This document shows positions 1-9,355 of a stretch of 64,000 bases of DNA, in pieces (within the stretch, counting starts at the first letter, position 1; each line of letters opens with the position of its first letter). Both the position numbers and the translations under genes were made by a program. The DNA lies in NCBI GenBank assembly GCA_012729315.1, contig JAAYDI010000166.1:1-64000 (forward strand), written 5' to 3'. The notes beneath the pieces were generated by a model, which worked only from the letters and a program-made list of their open reading frames with translations, was not told where the DNA came from and made no database searches. The DNA comes from Planctomycetaceae bacterium (GTDB lineage Bacteria > Planctomycetota > Planctomycetia > Pirellulales > Pirellulaceae).

Positions 1-106
1 AAATCGAAGCCATGGCACACGTTTGGCTGAAGGCCAAACTCACCTACGGCATGGTCTCCCATGTGTGAATATGGCCTTCGGCCAAACACCTCGTTGTGCT
101 CCCATT

Positions 107-125
107 CCTGGGGCGTTGCCCCAGG
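107..125. repeat. Short perfect hairpin in a noncoding, repeat-like segment
   Basis: CCTGGGGC, a 3-nt loop, then GCCCCAGG. It lies in about 230 bases without a credible gene, next to two related stretches that contain GGCCAAAC (near 30 and 75). The hairpin resembles dispersed REP-like elements common in planctomycete genomes, a resemblance from memory that I could not test. A second element of similar style, with a CCCAGGG/CCCTGGG stem, lies at 56050-56083. Confidence 0.4.
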
Positions 126-181
126 CTGTGATAGTAGCTTCAGAGAGGCAGCCTCGCGGTCACGCATCCACTTTCCCGGCG

Positions 182-215
182 GGGGCACTGCCAGAGCGGT
201 TCTTGGCAGTGCCCC
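182..215 (-). terminator. Strong stem-loop downstream of the MFS gene
   Basis: A perfect 12-bp inverted repeat, GGGGCACTGCCA and TGGCAGTGCCCC, with a 10-nt loop. It begins 24 nt past the stop codon of the minus-strand permease. There is no T-run after the stem, so it may work as an mRNA 3' stabiliser or a non-canonical terminator. Confidence 0.5.
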
Positions 216-238
216 GTGTGATTTGTCGGCAGCCGGCA

Positions 239-1477
239 TCAGGCATCGCGGGCGGAGACCGGCGCGTTGGCATCTGGGGCGGCCTTCTTCTGCTCGGCCG
301 CCGGGTCCTGGAAGACGTTTGCCAGGACCAGGGCCCCGACCAGTGCGATGACGCACGGGACGATCCACACCTTGCGCCACTGGAATTTGCCATCGACCGA
401 ATACTTGTCCATGATGATGCCGGCGAACTGCGTGCCCAGGAACAACCCGACGCCGCTGGTGGCGGCAAAGATCAGGGCCTGCATCGAGCCGACGATCTCC
501 GGCGTGGCGTAGTTGTTAGCGCACATCTGGCCGGCAATGATGAAGAACACGTAGGCAAAGCCGTGCAGCGGCTGGGCCAGGATGATCAACGCCTGCGGTC
601 GACCCACTATGTAGATAACGTAGAGCAGGAACCAGCAACAGGCTCCAATGGCGAGCGTCCACTTGAATCCGGCTTCTTCGGTGAGTTTCGTCAGCAGGAA
701 CCAGGTGGCCGCGGCCTGGGCGATCTGAGCCAGCGCCATGGCGGCCGGCACGATGCGGCTGGAAATCCCCATGTCCTGCATGAACTGCGCGGAACCCAGG
801 AAGTAGAACTGCATCAGGCCGGCGACCACCAGGCTGATGAGGACGAAGACCAGGAAGTTCGTCTGGCCCAGCATGCCCAACGCTTCGAGTACCGGGATCT
901 TGCCGGTGGCCGGCAGCGGCTTGGCTTCCAGCAGGCAGCACCCGAGCGCCATCAGGATGGACAACGCTGCCGCAAAATACAGGCAGTCGCTGCCGTCGCC
1001 CTGGGTCTTGCGCGTCATCCGCCAACCGGTCAGCGACCAGCCCACCAGCGCCCACGCCACAGGGGCCCAGAGAAAGACCTTGGCCGTCACGGCCCCGTCG
1101 GACGTTTCCCGGAACAGGGCCGCGTTGACCAACGGCATGGTCGCCGCATAGCACAACGAGTAGAGGAACATCACGACCAGCAGCGGCGCGAAACGGCTCT
1201 GTTTGGCCGCCACGAACAGCAGCACTGCTCCCACCAGATGGGCCACGATCAGAATCCACTTCATGTCCACGTACTGGTCCGCCAACCATCCGGCCACGAG
1301 CGGGGAGATGATGCAGGCCACCGGGAGCGTGGCGTAGATCCAGCCGGTCTGTTTGCCGGTCATCTTCAGCGGCCCGAGCAAACGCGCGGCCAGCACGGGG
1401 GACCAGGCACCCCACACCGCAAACTCGAGGAACATCACCACGCTCAGAGCGATATACGTACTGGTTTCGATGCCCAC
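239..1477 (-). CDS. MFS permease of the nucleoside:H+ symporter type
   Basis: A 412-residue, 12-helix inner-membrane transporter. The N-terminal stretch FLEFAVWGAW (residues 17-25 region), the following SPLVAGWLADQY and the spacing of helices match the nucleoside:H+ symporter (NupG/XapB-like) branch of the major facilitator superfamily, which is common in planctomycetes as MFS transporters of unproven substrate. The reading frame starts with GTG at 1477, preceded by a good AGGAGG site five bases upstream. The C-terminus is hydrophilic and Ala-rich. The gene is divergent from the ceramidase-like gene and stands alone, with a hairpin right after its stop. Nucleoside transport is a family-level guess; sugar or another small metabolite is equally possible. 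Confidence 0.8.
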   Translation of the reverse strand: MGIETSTYIALSVVMFLEFAVWGAWSPVLAARLLGPLKMTGKQTGWIYATLPVACIISPLVAGWLADQYVDMKWILIVAHLVGAVLLFVAAKQSRFAPLLVVMFLYSLCYAATMPLVNAALFRETSDGAVTAKVFLWAPVAWALVGWSLTGWRMTRKTQGDGSDCLYFAAALSILMALGCCLLEAKPLPATGKIPVLEALGMLGQTNFLVFVLISLVVAGLMQFYFLGSAQFMQDMGISSRIVPAAMALAQIAQAAATWFLLTKLTEEAGFKWTLAIGACCWFLLYVIYIVGRPQALIILAQPLHGFAYVFFIIAGQMCANNYATPEIVGSMQALIFAATSGVGLFLGTQFAGIIMDKYSVDGKFQWRKVWIVPCVIALVGALVLANVFQDPAAEQKKAAPDANAPVSARDA

Positions 1478-1798
1478 GGCTTCCTCCTCGCTTGCACAGC
1501 AAAGTCAGTAATAACAAAAAAAGATCCCCACCAGCCGTCGCGCGCCGCCATTATCGCTGACGGTGCCGAGCGCGGCAAACGCGGCGCTATTCTAAATCCG
1601 CGGCAAACGCCTGAACAGCAGGCTGTGCCACGGTGGTGTGCCGATCGGCGGACCGCCGCGTGTCAGCTGTGCGCCCGCTGCGGTTCAGGTAGAATGGGGC
1701 GTCTCTGCACATGGCGTGAACTGTGGCGCATGCCGAGGCAGGGAAAGCAGCGTCCGCTTCGCGACGCGGAAGGATCCTCTCAGGCACAGTAGCGTCCC
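1478..1798. other. Divergent intergenic region
   Basis: About 320 bases between two divergent genes. It must hold both promoters. TAGAAT-like -10 hexamers occur on both strands (near 1692 on plus; near 1590 on minus), but I could not pair either with a convincing -35. No small gene was seen. Confidence 0.4.
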
Positions 1799-3268
1799 AT
1801 GTGGCAGGCAATGTGGCAGGCAATATCCAACGGTTCGTCACGCCTCGCACCGGCCAGCGCGCGCCGGACACTCGCACTGGCCGCGCTCATCTGGCTCGCC
1901 GGCGCGCCGGGCGTGGCGGATGAGCTGCTGGAGGTCGGGTTCGCGCACGTCGACATCACGCCGGAGGTCAGCCAGGACCAACCGGTCTGGCTGGCCGGAT
2001 ACTATCCGGGGCGCTCCGCGACCGGCGTGCACGATCCGCTCTATGCGCGCTGTGTCGTGCTGAAGTCGGGCGCTCAGAAGCTGGCCTGGGTCTCGCTCGA
2101 CCTGATCGGACTGCAGTTCCCCGACGTGCAGTGTGTGCGTGCGCAGCTGCAGGACTTCTGTTATGTGCTGGTGGCCAGCACGCACAACCACGAAGGTCCG
2201 GACGTGATTGGGGCCTGGGGGAGGACCTTCTTGCAGCGTGGGGTGGACGATGCGTACGTGCAGACCGTGGTCGTGCGGACCGCACAGGCGGTGCGGCAGG
2301 CGGAGCAGAACCTTCGGGCGGTGCGAGCCTGGTACGGGACGGCGGCCGACGCGTCATTGTTGAACGACACCCGGCTGCCGGTGGTCAAGGATGGGGTGCT
2401 GCGCCTGCTGCGATTCACCGGCCTGGAGGACAACGTGGTCAGCGGGCTGGTCGTGCAGTGGAACTGTCATCCCGAAACGCTGGGGGCCGAGAATCGGCTG
2501 ATCACGGCGGACTTTCCGGCATCGACTGTTGCTGCGCTGAGCCGCCAGTACGGGTGTCCGGTCGTATACTTCACCGGCGCGATTGGCGGGTTGATTGCGC
2601 CTCCTCGGAAGCGTGTGCACAACGAGCGGGGGGAGCTGTTGGGGGAAGGGGATTTCGAATTCGCGCGCTGCTATGGCGAGGAAGTGGCGCAGCTTGCGAT
2701 GCGTGCCGAGCAGAGCGCGGTGGCCGTTCGGCTGACGCCCTGGCAGGTGTCCGCGGCGCGGATCGGGATACCGGTGACGAACGAGTTGTATCGCTGGGGG
2801 CGGCTGTTGGGTGTGCTGCGCCGGGACGCCTATGCCTGGAATGGCGCCGATGCGCCGCTGGGTGAGCCGCTGCGCGCCGTGCGAGCGGAGTCCATCTCAG
2901 CCATTGAAACGGAAGTGGCGTGCCTGCAGCTGGGAGACGTGTATCTGGTGGCCGTGCCGGGCGAGCTTTATCCGGAGCTGGTCTGCGGCCCGGTCCCGGA
3001 CCCGGCGGAACCGGGAGCCGATTATCCGCACGCGCCGATCGAACCGCTGGTCTGCGACCTGCTGCCCGGCAAGAAGTGGCTTCTGTTCGGCCTGGCGAAC
3101 GACGAGATCGGCTACATCATGCCGCGCCGCCAGTGGGATCGCGAACCGCCGTACGCGTACGGTCTGAGTGCGCCGCAGTATGGCGAGATCAACAGCTGCG
3201 GGCCGGATGTCGCTCCAGTCCTCATGCAAGCGCTCCAGGGCCGCGTGACGGCACTCCAGAATCCGTAA
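1799..3268 (+). CDS. Secreted neutral/alkaline ceramidase-like protein
   Basis: A 489-residue protein. A probable signal peptide (hydrophobic residues 25-40, ending APGVA-D) precedes a domain that opens with the FAHVDITP motif typical of neutral/alkaline non-lysosomal ceramidase N-terminal domains. STHNHEGPD (127-135), NCHPETLG and TGAIGG match the metal-ligand and active-site blocks of that superfamily, so it is likely a zinc-dependent amidase acting outside the cytoplasm. Planctomycetes carry many such paralogues and true ceramide cleavage is unproven. The start is uncertain: the first 24 bases are a tandem 12-mer encoding MWQA twice, so ATG at 1811 is equally possible, and neither has a clear ribosome site. 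It is convergent with the TPR lipoprotein gene. Confidence 0.75.
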   Translation: MWQAMWQAISNGSSRLAPASARRTLALAALIWLAGAPGVADELLEVGFAHVDITPEVSQDQPVWLAGYYPGRSATGVHDPLYARCVVLKSGAQKLAWVSLDLIGLQFPDVQCVRAQLQDFCYVLVASTHNHEGPDVIGAWGRTFLQRGVDDAYVQTVVVRTAQAVRQAEQNLRAVRAWYGTAADASLLNDTRLPVVKDGVLRLLRFTGLEDNVVSGLVVQWNCHPETLGAENRLITADFPASTVAALSRQYGCPVVYFTGAIGGLIAPPRKRVHNERGELLGEGDFEFARCYGEEVAQLAMRAEQSAVAVRLTPWQVSAARIGIPVTNELYRWGRLLGVLRRDAYAWNGADAPLGEPLRAVRAESISAIETEVACLQLGDVYLVAVPGELYPELVCGPVPDPAEPGADYPHAPIEPLVCDLLPGKKWLLFGLANDEIGYIMPRRQWDREPPYAYGLSAPQYGEINSCGPDVAPVLMQALQGRVTALQNP

Positions 3269-3269
3269 T

Positions 3270-3283
3270 GCCCGCGCGCGGGC
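3270..3283. terminator. GC palindrome between convergent genes
   Basis: GCCCGCGCGCGGGC is a perfect 14-base palindrome in the 23-base gap between two convergent stop codons. It could help to end transcription from both sides, but there is no T-run. Alternating CG would also favour unusual DNA structure. Confidence 0.3.
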
Positions 3284-3291
3284 GGTGCCTG

Positions 3292-4563
3292 CTACGGCTG
3301 CGGGATCCGCCGCAGGTCGTCGAGCAGGGCCGGGGTCGGCAGGTCCTGTTCGTCCGTCTCGTCGACGGTGATCGCCGACATCCGGCGGATCGGGAACTCG
3401 CCGGTCGGCGGTTCCAGGGCCGGCCCGGCGGGGGCCGCCTCGGCATGGTCGGGCGCGAGCGGCGCCGGCACGACGGCCGGCTGAGCGGCCGGCGGGGTGG
3501 GAACCGATGCCGATTCCGATTCCGTCGGCGGTGTCCGCCGCAGATCGAGCGGCGCGTGTGTGACGGAGACCGGCGTGGCCTTGATGCGCGGGCCGAGCGG
3601 TGTCGGCTGCGGTTCCACATCCTCCACGCGGAGTTTCACCGCGGGGGGCGTCATGGCCACCTCTGTCTTGTCGGGCCGCGCGGTCTCGCCGTCGAGCTGG
3701 CGGAGCATCTGATCGGCGGCGGCCAGGGACGCATCGGCCTGTTTAGCCAGCATGAATTCCTGACGCGCGCGGGGCGCATTCCCGGCGTGATAGAGCAGGT
3801 AGCCGAGATTGTAATGGGCTACGGCGGGTGGATGCACGGCGGTCAGTTCCGTCCAGGCTTCGTCGATCTGGCCGAGGTCGACGAGCACGGTGGCCAGGTT
3901 GTTGCGGTAGAGCTTCCGATTAGGCTCGAGTTTTACAGCCTTCCGCAGGGCGGCCAGCGCGGGTTCAGGCCGGTTATGGCGGGCAAGGCACAGACCCAGA
4001 TCGTTGTGGGTCAGCGCGTTGTCGGGCTCGGCCTCCAACGCCCGCTGGTACATGGCCTCCGCCTTGTCAAACTGGTCCTGCCGGTCGTACAGGCGGGCCA
4101 GGCTGATGAGTGTCGGCAGGTGGTTGGGCGTATCTTCCAGGCCCCGTTCGTACTGTTTGATGGCGGCGGCCGGGTTGCCGTTGGCCTCCGCCATCCGCCC
4201 CGCCTGGTAGCACAGGTCGACGCCGATCTTCTTGGGCATGTTGTCGAGCGACAGCGGGTCCGCCGCTTTGTCAACGCGCGGCTTGATGGTCAGCGCGCCG
4301 GCGACGGTAGTCGTGGCCTTCTTCAGGGCACCGGTTACCTTTTCCGTGGGCGACTTCGCCCTCATGTCGGCGGAAATCTGGTTGCCGCTGTTCTGCATCT
4401 CGCGGACCAGGTCATCGTAGCGCCGGTCACCCAGTGGGGCGGTGACGGCTGACGGCCCGGCACCATGCGCTGTCAGCTGATTACTGCCCGACTTGGACCA
4501 GCATCCGAGGCACAGGACACACACGGCCCCCAATCCGATCCAAGAAATTCGTTGCCCGGCCAC
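3292..4563 (-). CDS. TPR-repeat lipoprotein, TadD-like
   Basis: 423 residues from a GTG start that has an excellent AAGGAGGT site just upstream. The N-terminus is a short lipoprotein-type signal ending CLGC (Cys21). About five TPR motifs occupy residues 130-290 (for example AIKQYERGLEDTPNHLPTL and AEAMYQRALEAEPDNALTH), and a Pro-rich tail follows. TadD proteins in Tad pilus loci are TPR lipoproteins that help build the secretin, and this gene is the last of the Tad cluster, which fits that role. It is separated from the previous gene by about 280 bases that contain three 10-base tandem repeats, so it may have its own promoter. Confidence 0.7.
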   Translation of the reverse strand: MAGQRISWIGLGAVCVLCLGCWSKSGSNQLTAHGAGPSAVTAPLGDRRYDDLVREMQNSGNQISADMRAKSPTEKVTGALKKATTTVAGALTIKPRVDKAADPLSLDNMPKKIGVDLCYQAGRMAEANGNPAAAIKQYERGLEDTPNHLPTLISLARLYDRQDQFDKAEAMYQRALEAEPDNALTHNDLGLCLARHNRPEPALAALRKAVKLEPNRKLYRNNLATVLVDLGQIDEAWTELTAVHPPAVAHYNLGYLLYHAGNAPRARQEFMLAKQADASLAAADQMLRQLDGETARPDKTEVAMTPPAVKLRVEDVEPQPTPLGPRIKATPVSVTHAPLDLRRTPPTESESASVPTPPAAQPAVVPAPLAPDHAEAAPAGPALEPPTGEFPIRRMSAITVDETDEQDLPTPALLDDLRRIPQP

Positions 4564-4720
4564 CCCGCACCTCCTTGAGCGTGGATTGGACGCGGCAGGG
4601 CAAACCCAACATTCCCCGCGCTCGGCCGCGTCGTCCCCTGGATTACTTCGCGTAGCTTCAACCTAATGATCGGTCGTGTCCCCGAACCGACTAAAGATCA
4701 ACACAGGCAAATCTTGACAT

Positions 4721-4750
4721 ATACCGGCGATTACCGGCGATTACCGGCGA
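4721..4750. repeat. Three tandem 10-mers (TTACCGGCGA)
   Basis: ATACCGGCGA followed by two copies of TTACCGGCGA. They sit in the 283-base gap upstream of the TPR lipoprotein gene. The period is one helical turn, so all copies face the same side of the DNA, as in some regulator sites. No promoter could be assigned with confidence. Confidence 0.6.
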
Positions 4751-4846
4751 TCTGCCATCGTAGCCCGGCTGGGGGGAGGCCGTCGCAGGCATCCCCTCAG
4801 TCGACCGTTGGCGCACCCCCTGGTCCGGTTGTCGGGCGCACGCAGG

Positions 4847-5407
4847 CTATTTGCTCTCGCCGTCATCCTTGGCGGGCAGCCGGGGCGGCGGGGCAGAGGT
4901 TTCGAAGTTGGTGTTGACCCGCTCGAAGTAGGACGCCGAGCCGTTGCGCGGAATGATGTCGGTGACGGTGACCATCGTCGTCGTGCCGCCGTTGACACTG
5001 GCTGCCATCTTCTCGACCGATTTCACGCGCAGCTCGGTGATTTCCGGTGTGTTGCCGCGCAGCACGAACACGGTGCGGCGGCGCATGGGCATCTGGGTGA
5101 GGATCCACTGGACCTTCAGCTCCCCGGCACGCGTCAGCTCTTGCGTCTCGGCATCGAACAGCTCATCGGGAATCGTGTTCTGCAGTTGCCATCCCCGGTC
5201 CACCATGATCGCGATCGGTGCGTCGATCGCCTGCTGATCCACCAGATTGAACGGTTCTGGCCAGGCGTTGTTCCGATGCCAGTCCACACGGACCCGATTC
5301 CAGAAGCAGTCCCACTTGGCTTTCATCGAATGCAGGTCGGCCTGGGCCTGGCTGCCTTGCAGCACGCACATCAGGGCCAAACTGCACACCAACAGTGTTC
5401 GTCGCAT
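4847..5407 (-). CDS. Exported protein of unknown function in the Tad locus
   Basis: 186 residues. I place the start at ATG 5407 because it begins a standard signal peptide (MRRTLLVCSLALMCVL, cleavage near SQAQA-D), has a purine-rich ACAGGAAC site, and the longer frame upstream is Arg/Gly-rich and unlike a protein. The mature part has no domain I recognise. It contains a segment (RRTVFVLRGNTPEITELRVKS region) that alternates like beta strands, and its C-terminus is hydrophilic and Pro-rich. It lies between tadC and the TPR lipoprotein gene on the same strand, so a periplasmic role in Tad pilus assembly is a reasonable inference. Confidence 0.65.
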   Translation of the reverse strand: MRRTLLVCSLALMCVLQGSQAQADLHSMKAKWDCFWNRVRVDWHRNNAWPEPFNLVDQQAIDAPIAIMVDRGWQLQNTIPDELFDAETQELTRAGELKVQWILTQMPMRRRTVFVLRGNTPEITELRVKSVEKMAASVNGGTTTMVTVTDIIPRNGSASYFERVNTNFETSAPPPRLPAKDDGESK

Positions 5408-5611
5408 GTTCCTGTCCCCCGCAACTGCGACCTTCTCCCCGGTCGCGCTGGTGCCCGCGTCGGCCCACGAGCGTCCCTTGCCACTTGGATCGCGGCGTCT
5501 GATCCGCCGCATTCCCGCACCGATACCCGCGCTGCTCGCACACCCAGACACTGGGCGCACGGCATGAAGGGTCCTCTTCAGTCACATATCGGCACACGGG
5601 TGACACGAGCT

Positions 5612-5639
5612 ACCCTGCGGCTGGAGTCGCCTGCAGGGT
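5612..5639 (-). terminator. Possible hairpin after tadC
   Basis: ACCCTGC and GCAGGGT pair around a 14-nt loop, 26 bases past the tadC stop. The loop can pair further. There is only a weak T-tract. It may reduce read-through from the Tad assembly genes into the exported-protein gene. Confidence 0.35.
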
Positions 5640-5664
5640 TTGCCTGGCTTTCCCAGTTTGCCGA

Positions 5665-6672
5665 TTATCGGTGTCCGGCCATGGCGGGGAACATCTCTCG
5701 CACGATGGTGATGGCTGCCGGTCCGACCAGCACGACGAAGATGCCGGGGAAGATGAACAGCACGAGCGGGAAGATCAGCTTGACGGCGGTCTTGGCTGCT
5801 TTTTCCTCGGCGATCTGCCGGCGGCGGGTGCGCATCGAGTCGCTCTGGACGCGCAGGGCCTGGGCGATACTGGAGCCGAACTTGTCGGCCTGGATCAGGA
5901 TGGAGGCGAGGGCTCGCAGGTCGTCCACGCCGCTGCGCTGTCCGAGTTCCTGCAGGACTTGGGCGCGGCTGCGTCCCATCTGCAGGTGGAGGTTGCACAG
6001 CCCGAACTCTTCGGCGATGACGGGGTAGGACTTCTCCATTTCTTCGGACACGCGGCGCATGGCCTGATCGAGTCCGAGGCCGGCTTCCACGCACACGACC
6101 ATCAGGTCCAGGGCGTCGGGCAGTCCGAGGAAGATCGCTTCTTTGCGGCGTTTGGTGATCCACCACAGCACGAGTTCCGGGAGGTAGAACATGCCGCCGG
6201 CGATCAGGACGCACTTGACGAGGTTCTTCTGGCCGAGCAGGGGCAGGCCATTGAGGTGGGCCACCAGCAGCACTGTTCCGCCGCCGAGGAAGAGTCCGCC
6301 GATGAGCAGGGCGAACTTGAGGCTCAGGAACAGTGACGGCGCAGCTTCACTGCGGAAGCCGGCCTGCACCAGTTTCATGCGTAACTTGCCCGCCTCGTTC
6401 TCGTTCTTGGGTTGCAGCGGTTTGGCCAGCGCGGGGGAGGCCTTTTCCCACACGCGCGTCACGGTCTCGGCTGACAGCGTGCGGTGCGTGCCTTCGGCTT
6501 CCTTCCGCCGGCGAATGGCCGGATCCTTGAACTCGTCGAGTCGTTGTTCGGCTGGCGAAGACCGGGAGCCCAGCAGGTCCAGCAGCAGCCAGGTGGCGGC
6601 GGCGAAGAGGATGAATGCCAGGATGGGCAGGAGCACGGACGATTCGGTGGTGGCGAACAGCGTAGCGGCCAT
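5665..6672 (-). CDS. tadC: Tad pilus inner-membrane platform protein TadC (T2SF family)
   Basis: 335 residues if started at ATG 6672; a start at 6714 adds 14 residues and cannot be excluded. The protein has an N-terminal transmembrane helix, a T2SF (GspF-type) domain with the usual DALDLMVVCVEAGLGLDQAM block and the conserved LGQRSGVDDLRALASILIQADKFG segment, then C-terminal helices ending in a hydrophobic hairpin. In Tad systems TadB and TadC form the inner-membrane platform that works with the TadA ATPase. It follows tadB by about 70 bases on the same strand. Confidence 0.88.
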   Translation of the reverse strand: MAATLFATTESSVLLPILAFILFAAATWLLLDLLGSRSSPAEQRLDEFKDPAIRRRKEAEGTHRTLSAETVTRVWEKASPALAKPLQPKNENEAGKLRMKLVQAGFRSEAAPSLFLSLKFALLIGGLFLGGGTVLLVAHLNGLPLLGQKNLVKCVLIAGGMFYLPELVLWWITKRRKEAIFLGLPDALDLMVVCVEAGLGLDQAMRRVSEEMEKSYPVIAEEFGLCNLHLQMGRSRAQVLQELGQRSGVDDLRALASILIQADKFGSSIAQALRVQSDSMRTRRRQIAEEKAAKTAVKLIFPLVLFIFPGIFVVLVGPAAITIVREMFPAMAGHR

Positions 6673-6742
6673 TGGTCGAGAACTCTCGTAATAAAAGCGA
6701 TCGGGTAGTGCCATGCGCGGTCGGCAGTCCCCCCGCGCCGGA

Positions 6743-7714
<972 letters not shown>

Positions 7715-7734
7715 GGTTTTCCCAATCAGTCGGT

Positions 7735-9057
7735 TTAATCCACCATCATGACGCGTTGCCGGAAGGTACTGGCGGGCAAACGCACGCCGGCCGCCTCCAG
7801 ACGACTCATGAAGGTTGGACGAATGCCGGTCGATTCGAATCGCCCGCGCGCCCGCCCCGTCTCATCGATGCCTTCCTGCACGTACTTGTAGATGTCCTGC
7901 ATGATCACCGTGTCCTGTTCCATGCCGACCACCTCCGTGATGCTGGTCACGCGGCGCGGTCCGCCCTGGAGGCGGTTGGACTGGATGATCAGATGCACGG
8001 CGCTGGCGATCTGCTGACGCATCGCCTTGATCGGCATTTCGAAGCCCGACATCATGATCATCGTTTCGAGTCGGGCGACGCCGTCTCGCGGCGTGTTGGC
8101 GTGGATGGTGGTGAGCGACCCGTCATGTCCGGTATTCATGGCCTGGAGCATGTCGAGCGTTTCGCCGCCGCGGCACTCGCCGATGATGATCCGTTCCGGC
8201 CTCATGCGGAGGGCGTTGCGCACCAGGTCCGTGGCGGTGATCGCCCCTTTGCCCTCGATGTTCGGTGGCCGCGTCTCGAGCCGCACCACGTGCTCCTGCT
8301 GCAGCTGCAGTTCCGCCGCGTCCTCGATCGTCACGATGCGGTCGGAATTGGAGATGAAGCTGGAGAGGGTGTTGAGCAGTGTGGTCTTGCCCGATCCAGT
8401 ACCGCCCGAGATGATGATATTCAGCCGCGCCTTGATGGCGCCTTCGAGCAGCATCACCATCTCCGGCGTGAAGGCCTTGTAGTTGAGCAGGTCTTCGAGT
8501 TTGAGTGGATTGGATCCGAAACGGCGGATGGAGACGGCCGGGCCATCCAGGGCCAGCGGCGGGATGATGGCGTTGAAACGCGATCCGTCGGTGAGCCGCG
8601 CGTCGACCATCGGGCACACTTCATCCACGCGCCGGCCGACATTCGACACGATGCGGTCGATGATCTGCAACAGATGGGCGTTGTCGCGGAACTCCACGTT
8701 GGTCCGCTCCATCTTCCCCCGCCGTTCGACATAGATATTCTTCGGGCCGTTGATCAGGATGTCGCTGATCGAATGGTCCTTGAGCAGCATCTCGAGAGGT
8801 CCGAGGCCGAACGTCTCGTCCAGCACCTCCTCGATCAGCCGTTCCCGTTCGTTGCGGTTCAGGAACGTCTCTTCGGTATCGCACAGGTGCTCGACTACCA
8901 GGCGGATTTCGCGCCGCAGCACTTCCCCTTCCAGCTCGCCGACCTTGGTCAGGTCCAGTTTGTCGACGAGCTTGCTGTGGATGCGGCGTTTGAGTTTGTC
9001 GAATTCTTCGGCCCGGGCCGCATCGACCGAACGCATAGCTGGAACAGGATTCGCCAT
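7735..9057 (-). CDS. tadA: Tad secretion ATPase TadA/CpaF
   Basis: 440 residues. The Walker A box GGTGSGKT is at residues 218-225. The Asp box ([11 protein letters not shown]), a Walker B-like [10 protein letters not shown] and the His box ([13 protein letters not shown]) follow in the correct order. The N-terminal part with [14 protein letters not shown] is the CpaF-type N domain. This hexameric ATPase powers both pilin assembly and, in related systems, retraction. The start has no clear ribosome site, so ATG 9036 (MRSVDAAR) is an alternative. The 298-base gap upstream, between tadZ and tadA, shows no gene. Confidence 0.95.
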   Translation of the reverse strand: MANPVPAMRSVDAARAEEFDKLKRRIHSKLVDKLDLTKVGELEGEVLRREIRLVVEHLCDTEETFLNRNERERLIEEVLDETFGLGPLEMLLKDHSISDILINGPKNIYVERRGKMERTNVEFRDNAHLLQIIDRIVSNVGRRVDEVCPMVDARLTDGSRFNAIIPPLALDGPAVSIRRFGSNPLKLEDLLNYKAFTPEMVMLLEGAIKARLNIIISGGTGSGKTTLLNTLSSFISNSDRIVTIEDAAELQLQQEHVVRLETRPPNIEGKGAITATDLVRNALRMRPERIIIGECRGGETLDMLQAMNTGHDGSLTTIHANTPRDGVARLETMIMMSGFEMPIKAMRQQIASAVHLIIQSNRLQGGPRRVTSITEVVGMEQDTVIMQDIYKYVQEGIDETGRARGRFESTGIRPTFMSRLEAAGVRLPASTFRQRVMMVD

Positions 9058-9355
9058 CTGGCTGTCCGTGTGGGCAAGGTATTTCCTGGGAGGATCCCCG
9101 GGGCAGGCCAGGCTGCGGCATCCGCGGCGCTGGCTGACTCGAGGATCTGCTTATGTGGCTGATGCACGCTCAAGCATTCCGCCGCCGGGCGTCCTGCTTG
9201 CCGCGTCAGTGAAAGCATAGCTCACAGAAAATCCGCCCCGATCACGCGGGTCTGCGGATCTTGCCCCGGTCCCAGACCCGGTCGTTACGACCGACATGGC
9301 CTGCGCCGTCGGCCCTGGCGGACGGCGGGCACCGGTGAGAGTGTCGGGCACCCGG
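9058..9355. other. Noncoding gap inside the Tad cluster
   Basis: 298 bases between tadZ and tadA, larger than most gaps in the cluster. I see no credible ORF. It may hold a second promoter for tadABC, but I could not identify hexamers with confidence. Confidence 0.35.

Noticed and set aside
23-1792. 589-codon plus-strand frame
   Set aside because: It is the antisense shadow of the MFS permease: Arg/His/Gly/Gln-rich with no domain and no ribosome site.
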